Shown: in pieces, positions 24,547 to 30,324 of the stretch
How the letters are laid out: each line of letters opens with the position of its first letter
Numbering within the stretch: position 1 is the first letter of the stretch
NCBI GenBank assembly: GCA_023413275.1
Contig: JAEZPX010000190.1
Location: 1-30,324 of the forward strand
Direction: 5' to 3'
From: Bacillota bacterium
GTDB lineage: Bacteria > Bacillota > Clostridia > Lachnospirales > Anaerotignaceae
DNA: 30,324 nucleotides
Position numbers and translations under genes: made by a program
The notes under the pieces: model-generated
Told to the model about the DNA's origin: nothing
Seen by the model: the letters and a program-made list of their open reading frames with translations, nothing else
Database searches by the model: none

Positions 24547-24951
24547 TTATTTAGCTAACTCCTCAATACGGTCAGTGTAGGTAGGTATTTCACTAATTTT
24601 TTTGAAATCTAACTTCTCATCTTTAATATATAAAGAAAACCTTTGATTCTCAATAATAATTTTTTGGCTCTAAATCTCATTACCTGTCAACAAATATTCA
24701 TTACCTGAACACTTTTCGAATTTCCCTTTAAAGTAAACTTCGTAAGAAGGATTAATATAGTAAAAAATGTTACCAGCTTCAGGATCAGCAATAACATGAC
24801 AAAAAGTATCCATTTCGCTACTGTATGTCCCTACAAAAGCTTTTGTCATCAGCGTTTTGTCAGTCCCCCAAATTATATCAGATTGATTAAATTTCATAGA
24901 AAGGGATATGAAAAGCATAACTGCAATAAATAAAACAATGTTTTTCTTCAT
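24547..24951 (-). pseudogene. Paralogue B of the membrane-anchored protein, in-frame TAG
   Basis: Reading through a single TAG (plus 24670-24672) gives a 134-codon frame ending at TAA 24547-24549, exactly the length of paralogue A. Before the stop come an N-terminal membrane helix (MKKNIVLFIAVMLFISL) and AFVGTYSSEM, YEVYFKGKFEK and EYLLTGNEI. After it, SQKIIIENQRFSLYIKDEK aligns with SQEIRLKNKVFILVFDGNE of paralogue A. The start at 24951 follows AGGAGA by 12 bases; an ATG at 24963 abuts that site and is too close. The stop removes the last third of the domain, so this is probably a recent nonsense mutation. Natural suppression or a sequencing error remain possible. Confidence 0.75.
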
Positions 24952-25532
24952 GTAATCACTCATTCTCCTAATGATTTTATTTTGTTATTAGAAAAGTTTT
25001 TAATATTTTAATTATCGGCCGATATTAAAACCTTTAAAGCTTATTAGAATACTTGTGGCATTTTCAATAATTATTATAATAAACCTCAAGGATAGCACAA
25101 GTAGAATTTCTCAATATGGTTGATAATATTTCGACAATATTTTACAAGTATACATATTCATGATTATATTTTTTCTTTATAGTTTTTTATTTCAACTTAT
25201 AACTTGTTACGATTCAAATTAAATAAAGCTCGTGTTTTTAGTGAATCGTTTTGCCCAGTCCTCTAAAAACGCCAAAATCCAGTAAACTTAAAATGTTTGT
25301 ATTTAAAACCTCCTAAAAAACAACCTTTTCATTCTTTCAAAGTATAGAAAAATTCGAATTTATTAAATGGTAAATAAATAACAAATTGCATATAAAATGA
25401 ATTGTTACATTTATATGTGATATAACAAAAAAAACCGTAAGAAATATTAAAAAATCGTTAAAAATTTATCTGGAAATTTATCTAAAAAAAGGATATACTT
25501 TTAATAATAGTTTACGATTTGAGGATGATAAC
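24952..25532. other. 581-base AT-rich gap with inverted repeats
   Basis: No gene was found on either strand. Structure seen: TTTTAATAT and ATATTAAAA around the palindrome ATCGGCCGAT (about 24997-25030), placed where a promoter or operator of paralogue B would lie. An 8-bp inverted repeat GTTTTTAG/CTAAAAAC (25234-25241, 25263-25270) has a 21-base loop. A direct repeat of AAATTTATCT lies near 25462-25483, just before the CheA-like gene, followed by TATACT at about 25494 as a possible -10 without a good -35. Confidence 0.45.
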
Positions 25533-26579
25533 GTGGAAAAGTTTTTAGAAAAGCCAGATTTCCTACAAGACATCTTTGTCGAGGAATCTTGGAAAAACAT
25601 TGATAAGATTGACAGCTTCATAGAAGAAAAGGCAAAAGAAGAGGACTTTTCCGTATCCAGGGAAGAGGTAGATGGTCTATTCCGCACTATGCATAGCATC
25701 AAAGGCTCTGCATCCATGATGGGATATCCCTCTATTTCAGAAACAGCCCATAGCGCGGAGGACTTGTTCTCTTATTTGCGCGAAGAAGAAAACCCGGCAC
25801 AAAAAGACTTAAAAACCATTTTACAACTGCTGCGTATGGTATCCGGATTTATGAAACGGGAACTGCGTCGTATGGAGACAGATGAAGAGGTTACCGATTT
25901 TGGTTGGGCTGTGGTGCGAAGAATCAAAAATTTTTTAGCCCATGTTGATAACGAAAATGAACCGGAAGGTCCAAGCTACCAAATTGCCTATACTCGTAAG
26001 GGTAAACAAATTATTCCTTACACAAACTTTGCTTCCCTCATCCCGCAAATGGAGCGTCTTGCCAGCATTATGGGAAGAGAGCTTTCAAAGGAATTTACAG
26101 TTAAAGTATCTGGAGCAGATACAGAAGTTCCAAGGGATATTTTCGACAAAATCTCCATGGCCGTATTACAGATGATGAAAAACAGTATGGATCACGGGTT
26201 AGAAAACACTTCCGTTCGTGAACAACTGGGCAAAACTCCCATTGGAGAAATCTCTTTAGAAATTCAAAAAGCTGGACAAAGGGTCTTTGTAGTTTTCCGA
26301 GATGATGGACGAGGCTTAGATAAACATGGCATTTTGGAGACAGCTCATGAAAAGGGCCTTTTGAAAAAATCAGAGGAAGAATATGAAGATAACGAAATTT
26401 TTGCATTTTTGTTGCGTCCGGGTTTCACTACCAAAAGTAGAGCCACAATGTTTTCAGGCAGAGGGGTAGGTCTTGATGTTGTAAATGCAACAATCTCCGC
26501 TCTGGGCGGAAGCATCCGCATTGAAAGCCGAGAGTATATGGGTACCACTTTTTTTATGGAATTTCCTGTCATTGCATAA
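25533..26579 (+). CDS. Minimal CheA-like histidine kinase (Hpt plus ATPase only)
   Basis: A 348-residue CheA-related kinase. Residues 1-120 are a histidine phosphotransfer domain with the phospho-accepting H54 in MHSIKGSASMMGY. A linker without a clear CheY-binding P2 or dimerisation P3 domain follows. Residues about 165-348 are a CheA-type ATPase: N box MMKNSMDHGLE (214-224), G1 box FRDDGRGLD (255-263) and G2 box GRGVGLDVV (309-317). The protein stops right after the ATPase domain, so the CheW-like P5 domain that couples CheA to receptors is missing, and length is about half that of CheA. No cheW, cheY, receptor or response regulator gene is near. The start is GTG with GAGG eight bases upstream. 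It may phosphorylate a regulator encoded elsewhere. Confidence 0.85.
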   Translation: MEKFLEKPDFLQDIFVEESWKNIDKIDSFIEEKAKEEDFSVSREEVDGLFRTMHSIKGSASMMGYPSISETAHSAEDLFSYLREEENPAQKDLKTILQLLRMVSGFMKRELRRMETDEEVTDFGWAVVRRIKNFLAHVDNENEPEGPSYQIAYTRKGKQIIPYTNFASLIPQMERLASIMGRELSKEFTVKVSGADTEVPRDIFDKISMAVLQMMKNSMDHGLENTSVREQLGKTPIGEISLEIQKAGQRVFVVFRDDGRGLDKHGILETAHEKGLLKKSEEEYEDNEIFAFLLRPGFTTKSRATMFSGRGVGLDVVNATISALGGSIRIESREYMGTTFFMEFPVIA

Positions 26580-26640
26580 CGAAATCATATCAATTATAAT
26601 TAAGAACCTGCAATTATTTATATAGCAAAAAGATGCGACT

Positions 26641-26677
26641 TGGCTGAAAAAATGAGTAAATTTCAGCCATTTTTTTA
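26641..26677 (+). terminator. Terminator after the CheA-like gene
   Basis: TGGCTGAAA (26641-26649) pairs with TTTCAGCCA (26661-26669), with an 11-base loop and seven T residues after it. Confidence 0.9.
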
Positions 26678-26688
26678 TGTCTTTGCCC

Positions 26689-26717
26689 TTGTACCTGTGG
26701 GACATTTTGTTTATAAT
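26689..26717 (+). promoter_or_regulatory. Promoter of pta-ackA
   Basis: TTGTAC (26689-26694), a 17-base spacer and a perfect TATAAT (26712-26717), about 55 bases before the pta start. Confidence 0.7.
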
Positions 26718-26772
26718 AATAGAGATGTGGGTAACAAAAGAAATTCTACAATCAACTAGGAGGTTTTTTACC

Positions 26773-27774
26773 GTGGACTTTTTGACACTAATGAAAGAAA
26801 AGGCGAGAGCCAATAAGAAAGTAATCGTTTTGCCCGAATCCTATGAAAAAAGAAACCTGGAAGCAGCAGCTGAATGCTTAAAGGATGGATTAGCAGAAAT
26901 CGTATTAATCGGTAATAAAGAAAAAATCATGGAAGCAGCAGGTAGCTTTGATGTTTCCAAAGCAATTTTCGTAGATCCCGAAATTTATGATAGAATGGAT
27001 GAAATGGTTGCAGGCCTTGCAGAAGCAAGAAAAAGCAAAGGCATGACATTGGAAGAAGCAAAAAAACTTCTTTTAGATGATTCCATGTTTGTAGGCGTTA
27101 TGTTAGTTAAAATGGGCGTTGCAGATGGCATGGTTTCCGGTGCAATCCATTCTACTGCTGATACTCTGCGTCCTGCATTGCAGATTTTAAAGACTGCACC
27201 TGGCACAGAATTGGTGTCTTCCTTCTTTATTATGGTAACACAGACACCTGAATACGGCGATGACGGCATTTTGTTGTTCGCTGACTGTGCACTCAATCAG
27301 AACCCCACTCCTGCAGAATTGGCTTGCATCGCAGGTGACTCCGCAAAATCCTATGCTGCATTTGTTGGTAAGGAAGCAAGAGTTGCAATGCTGAGCCATT
27401 CTACAATGGGTTCCGCAAAGCATGCTGATGTTACAAAAGTAGTTGAAGCAGTAAAAATTGCAAAGGAAAAATATCCTGAAATCAAGTTGGATGGCGAAAT
27501 CCAGTTGGATGCTGCAATCGTAAAAGAAGTTGGCGAATTAAAAGCACCTACAAGCCCCGTTGCTGGTAAAGCAAACTGCTTGGTATTCCCCGACATTGAC
27601 GCTGGTAATATCGGCTATAAATTAGTACAGAGATTTGGTAAGGCAGAAGCTTTCGGTCCTGTGCTTCAGGGTATCGCGAAACCTGTAAATGATTTATCCA
27701 GGGGCTGCTCCGCAAATGATATTGTGGCAGTTGTTGCTATGACAGCTGTTCAGGCTCATGTAATGGGTAAATAA
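26773..27774 (+). CDS. pta: Phosphate acetyltransferase
   Basis: Pta turns acetyl-CoA and phosphate into acetyl phosphate, the first step of acetate formation with ATP gain. The 333-residue protein is the short clostridial/Bacillus form (PTA_PTB domain only). Landmarks are VIVLPESYEKRNLEAA near the start, VADGMVSGAIHSTADTLRPA and the C-terminal VFPDIDAGNIGYKLVQRFG and SRGCSANDIV. The start is GTG at 26773, set by TAGGAGG nine bases upstream; an in-frame ATG at 26677 lies within the terminator and promoter. ackA follows 94 bases on. That gap holds a hairpin (TCGCTTT/AAGCGA, 27794-27814) but no T run. Confidence 0.95.
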   Translation: MDFLTLMKEKARANKKVIVLPESYEKRNLEAAAECLKDGLAEIVLIGNKEKIMEAAGSFDVSKAIFVDPEIYDRMDEMVAGLAEARKSKGMTLEEAKKLLLDDSMFVGVMLVKMGVADGMVSGAIHSTADTLRPALQILKTAPGTELVSSFFIMVTQTPEYGDDGILLFADCALNQNPTPAELACIAGDSAKSYAAFVGKEARVAMLSHSTMGSAKHADVTKVVEAVKIAKEKYPEIKLDGEIQLDAAIVKEVGELKAPTSPVAGKANCLVFPDIDAGNIGYKLVQRFGKAEAFGPVLQGIAKPVNDLSRGCSANDIVAVVAMTAVQAHVMGK

Positions 27775-27868
27775 TTCTCCACATGTTTCTTGGTCGCTTT
27801 TCAATTGAAAGCGATTCAAAATAATAAATTCTAAGTAAGAAAAGGTAAATAATGAAGGAGAGAAAATA

Positions 27869-29065
27869 ATGAAAATTCTTGTATTGAACTGCGGCAGTTC
27901 CTCTTTGAAATACCAGCTTTTCGACATGGAAGGCGAAGTGGTATTGGCAAAAGGTCTTTGCGAAAGAATCGGTATCGAAGGTTCCAGATTGAAACACCAG
28001 CCTACCGATAAGGAAGATGTTGTTTTTAATGACTATTTGGAAAATCACGATGTGGCTGTTAGCAAAGTAATGGAAGCTTTAACAAACCCCGTTTACGGTG
28101 TGGTTAAGAGCATGACTGAAATCAACGCAGTGGGTCATCGTGTAGTTCATGGTGGCGAATACTTCTCAAGCTCCGTAGTAATTGACGATGCAGTTAAAGA
28201 AGCTTTAGAAAAATGTAGCGAGCTTGCTCCTTTGCATAACCCTGCAAACTTAATCGGTATTGCAGCTTGTGAAAGAATTATGCCCGGCGTGCCTCAGGTT
28301 GGTGTATTTGATACAGCCTTCCACCAGACAATGCCTGAAAGAGCATACCTGTATGCAATTCCCTATGAATATTATGAAAAATATAAAATCAGAAGATACG
28401 GCTTCCACGGGACAAGCCATAGATACGTTTCCGAAGAAGCAGCAAAAATGTTGGACAGACCTTATGACCAGACAAAAACCATTACTTGCCACTTGGGTAA
28501 CGGTGGTTCCATCTGCGCAGTAAGAAACGGTAAATCCATTGATACTACCATGGGCTTCACACCTTTGGAAGGCCTTGTAATGGGTACCAGAGCTGGCGAC
28601 GTGGATGCGGCTGTTATCACATTCTTGATGGAAAAAGAAAAATTGACTCCTCAGGAAATGGATAATATCTTAAATAAAAAATCCGGTGTTTTGGGTATCT
28701 CTGGCGTTTCCAGTGACTTCCGTGATATTGAAGATGCAAGCGAGCATGGTAATGCAAGAGCAGAAGCAGCTTTAGATGTATTTTCTTATAAGGTTGCAAA
28801 AAGAATTGGTGCATATGCTGCAGCAATGAACGGCGTTGATTGTATTGTATTTACAGCTGGTTTGGGCGAAAATTCCGGCCCTACAAGAAGATTAATTTGT
28901 GACTACTTGGGTTACCTTGGTGTTCACATTGACTCTTACAACAATTGTTTAAGAGGAAAAGCAATGGAGATCTCCGCTCCTGATTCCAGAGTAAGAGTTT
29001 TAGTTATCCCTACCAATGAAGAATTGGTAATTGCAAGAGATACGAAGGAACTTCTTGACAAATAA
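27869..29065 (+). CDS. ackA: Acetate kinase
   Basis: AckA transfers the phosphate of acetyl phosphate to ADP, giving acetate and ATP, a main energy step in fermenting anaerobes. The 398-residue length is standard. Motifs are VLNCGSSSLKYQLFDM at the start, NPANLIGI, VFDTAFHQTMP, RRYGFHGTSHRYV, HLGNGGSICAV and GFTPLEGLVMGTRAGDVD, all diagnostic. AAGGAGAG precedes the ATG. It is probably co-transcribed with pta. Its last codons contain the -35 box of the next promoter. Confidence 0.97.
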   Translation: MKILVLNCGSSSLKYQLFDMEGEVVLAKGLCERIGIEGSRLKHQPTDKEDVVFNDYLENHDVAVSKVMEALTNPVYGVVKSMTEINAVGHRVVHGGEYFSSSVVIDDAVKEALEKCSELAPLHNPANLIGIAACERIMPGVPQVGVFDTAFHQTMPERAYLYAIPYEYYEKYKIRRYGFHGTSHRYVSEEAAKMLDRPYDQTKTITCHLGNGGSICAVRNGKSIDTTMGFTPLEGLVMGTRAGDVDAAVITFLMEKEKLTPQEMDNILNKKSGVLGISGVSSDFRDIEDASEHGNARAEAALDVFSYKVAKRIGAYAAAMNGVDCIVFTAGLGENSGPTRRLICDYLGYLGVHIDSYNNCLRGKAMEISAPDSRVRVLVIPTNEELVIARDTKELLDK

Positions 29066-29083
29066 GAAGCCTTTCAGTATAAT
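29055..29083 (+). promoter_or_regulatory. Perfect consensus promoter for the DUF177-rpmF unit
   Basis: TTGACA (29055-29060, within the last ackA codons), a 17-base spacer and TATAAT (29078-29083). All 12 consensus bases match. Confidence 0.85.
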
Positions 29084-29112
29084 ATTTTAGGTACGACTAT
29101 GGGGTGATTTGA

Positions 29113-29619
29113 ATGTTACTTGGAATGGCTCAATTGTTTAGCAGAAACGGATTATCAATTCCCGTTATGTTAACTGAGCAAATCAATGATACGTCGGATT
29201 ATCCCGATGTTGTGGAATTTTTGCAGCCTGTAAAGTTAGAGGGAACTCTTAAAAACGAAAATGAAACTTTCGTTTTTGAAGCAAAGGGCAATACAGAGGT
29301 CAACCTTCGGTGTGACCGTTGTCTTGCACCTGTCAGAAAAGAGCTTTGCTTCGAGATCAAGGAACGTTTTGCTCATACAGGCAGAGGAAACGAAGAGACA
29401 GAAACTTTTTCGGGGGATCAAATTGATCTTGCGGACTTTGTCAGAAGGGGTATTCTTTGTGCTTTACCTATGAAGGTTCTTTGCAGCGATCATTGTAAAG
29501 GGCTTTGCCCCGTTTGCGGAAAGAATCTAAATGAAGGTGTGTGCGAATGCGATACAACCTATATAGATCCGAGATTTGAAAGTTTAAGGACTCTTTTCAA
29601 TGTTGACGAGGAGGTGTAG
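29113..29619 (+). CDS. DUF177 (YceD-like) protein
   Basis: A 168-residue YceD/DUF177 protein. Family members are linked to 23S rRNA accumulation and ribosome synthesis and sit next to rpmF in most bacteria, as here. Paired cysteines C67-x2-C70 and the C-terminal cluster C124, C128, C132, C135, C144 and C146 (HCKGLCPVCGKNLNEGVCEC) suggest zinc binding, as in many Firmicutes members. The body has the LEGTL...FEAKGN...RCDRCL pattern. GGGGTGA lies before the ATG; a second ATG four codons later is possible. The stop is two bases before the rpmF start. Confidence 0.9.
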   Translation: MLLGMAQLFSRNGLSIPVMLTEQINDTSDYPDVVEFLQPVKLEGTLKNENETFVFEAKGNTEVNLRCDRCLAPVRKELCFEIKERFAHTGRGNEETETFSGDQIDLADFVRRGILCALPMKVLCSDHCKGLCPVCGKNLNEGVCECDTTYIDPRFESLRTLFNVDEEV

Positions 29620-29621
29620 AA

Positions 29622-29801
29622 ATGGCTGTACCCAAGGGACGAGTGTCGAAATCTAAAAGAGATAAGAGAAAAGCACAGAGTTGGAAAATTGCAACTCCTA
29701 GCTTGGTAAAATGCAGCAAGTGCGGTGAACTGATGACTCCTCATCAGGTTTGCAAGGCTTGTGGCGCATATAACAAAAAGACAATTATCAAAGTTGACTA
29801 A
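29622..29801 (+). CDS. rpmF: 50S ribosomal protein L32
   Basis: A 59-residue protein beginning MAVPKGRVSKSKRDKRKAQ, the standard L32 start, with a zinc ribbon of CSKCGELMTPHQVCKACG (two Cx2C pairs) and a basic tail. GAGGAGGTG before the ATG overlaps the end of the DUF177 gene. The zinc-binding form is the normal one; a cysteine-free paralogue used under zinc starvation in some Firmicutes is not seen here. Confidence 0.97.
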   Translation: MAVPKGRVSKSKRDKRKAQSWKIATPSLVKCSKCGELMTPHQVCKACGAYNKKTIIKVD

Positions 29802-29812
29802 TGTTAAACTCG

Positions 29813-29842
29813 AAAAGACAGCATACATGCTGTCTTTTCTTC
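29813..29842 (+). terminator. Terminator after rpmF
   Basis: AAAAGACAGCA (29813-29823), a TACA loop and TGCTGTCTTTT (29828-29838), an 11-bp perfect stem with its own T tract. It separates rpmF from plsX, which are often co-transcribed in other Firmicutes. Confidence 0.88.
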
Positions 29843-29891
29843 TTATATATAGCAATTTTCTGAAATTGATTTTGCATGGAATACAAAGAGG

Positions 29892-29920
29892 TTGCAATCA
29901 TTGATCAATCCGAGTAAAAT
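29892..29920 (+). promoter_or_regulatory. Putative promoter of plsX
   Basis: TTGCAA (29892-29897), a 17-base spacer and TAAAAT (29915-29920), about 65 bases before the plsX ATG. A TTGATCAA palindrome (29901-29908) lies in the spacer and could be an operator. No FapR-type site was recognised. Confidence 0.5.
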
Positions 29921-29983
29921 AATAACAGAATTTAGGAAATGATGATAGAAACATCAAAATGATGGAAGGACTCAGGTGATTTC

Positions 29984-30324
29984 ATGGATAAAAAAGTAAT
30001 CGTAGCCCTTGATGCCATGGGTGGCGACTTGGCTCCTGTTGAGATTGTAAAAGGTGCCGTAGATGCAGTAAAAGAATTAAATGTAGACATAAAGCTTGTT
30101 GGTCAGCAAGATAAGATAAATGCTGAACTTGCTAAATACACATACCCGAAAGAACGTATACAAGTGGTACATGCTGAAGAAGTCATCGGCACAGACGAGG
30201 TGCCTACCTCAGCTATCCGCAGAAAAAAGGACTCTTCTTTGGTTGTAGGGTTAAATCTTGCAAAAAGCGGAGAAGCCGATGCTTTTGTCTCTGCCGGAAG
30301 TACCGGTGCATTACTTACTGGTGC
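29984..30324 (+). CDS. plsX: Phosphate acyltransferase PlsX, N-terminal part (cut by window edge)
   Basis: PlsX makes acyl phosphate from acyl-ACP for phospholipid synthesis at the membrane. About 113 residues are visible of an expected 330-340. It starts VIVALDAMGGDLAPVEIVKG, with EVIGTDEVPTSAIRRKKDSS and the FVSAGSTGALLTG stretch, all typical. AGGTGAT lies three bases before the ATG. It has its own terminator-promoter boundary upstream, and fab genes probably follow outside the window. Confidence 0.95.
   Translation, partial: MDKKVIVALDAMGGDLAPVEIVKGAVDAVKELNVDIKLVGQQDKINAELAKYTYPKERIQVVHAEEVIGTDEVPTSAIRRKKDSSLVVGLNLAKSGEADAFVSAGSTGALLTG

Noticed and set aside
24670..24672. Stop codon in paralogue B as selenocysteine or pyrrolysine recoding
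   Set aside because: It is TAG, not TGA, so not selenocysteine. The paralogue has no special residue at the site, and nothing nearby suggests pyrrolysine use.
29850..29983. FapR operator before plsX
   Set aside because: No match to the FapR inverted repeat; only a short TTGATCAA palindrome is present and no fapR gene is adjacent.
1..30324. CRISPR arrays, insertion sequences, prophage or tRNA genes
   Set aside because: No regularly spaced repeats, transposase or integrase genes, terminal repeats or cloverleaf signatures were seen on either strand.

Overview
The window is a stretch of chromosome from a low-to-moderate GC anaerobic Firmicute, most likely class Clostridia (Lachnospirales-like; tentative). 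The evidence is AGGAGG-type ribosome sites, clostridial gene sets (PF07826-type IMP cyclohydrolase, PyrK/PyrD class 1B, pta-ackA followed by a DUF177 gene, rpmF and plsX) and a C_GCAxxG_C_C protein. No phage, insertion sequence, tRNA, rRNA or CRISPR array was seen.

Left part (1-6234, minus strand): a de novo purine operon read leftwards as purE, purC, purF, purM, purN, an IMP cyclohydrolase gene and purB (cut by the window edge). It starts from a good sigma-A promoter and a ZTP (pfl) riboswitch whose 3' conserved segment overlaps an intrinsic terminator. The purM reading frame is broken by a one-base deletion near its 3' end. purD, purL/Q/S, purK and an AICAR transformylase are not in the window.

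Middle part (6268-15375, plus strand): a divergent UMP biosynthesis operon, pyrC, carB, pyrK, pyrD, pyrF, pyrE, pyrB and pyrI, closed by a strong hairpin terminator. Most junctions overlap or nearly touch, so translation is probably coupled. carA, the glutaminase subunit partner of carB, is missing. The two operons fire away from each other, with only 33 bp between their -35 boxes.

Accessory part (15399-26580): single genes and small units, mostly on the minus strand. They are an alpha/beta hydrolase; an unrecognised 598-residue protein with a beta-rich N-terminus, an 11-residue Gln/Phe repeat region and a coiled coil; a C_GCAxxG_C_C protein; an RseC-family protein; a pepD dipeptidase with an AI-2E-family transporter; acpP with rnc; two 134-codon paralogous membrane-anchored proteins, one interrupted by an in-frame TAG; and a minimal CheA-like kinase (Hpt plus ATPase, no CheW domain). 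Gene-poor AT-rich gaps lie between several of these.

Right part (26689-30324, plus strand): pta and ackA (acetyl-CoA to acetate and ATP), then a perfect consensus promoter for the DUF177 (YceD-like) gene and rpmF (ribosomal protein L32), a terminator, and the start of plsX (phospholipid synthesis), cut by the window edge.
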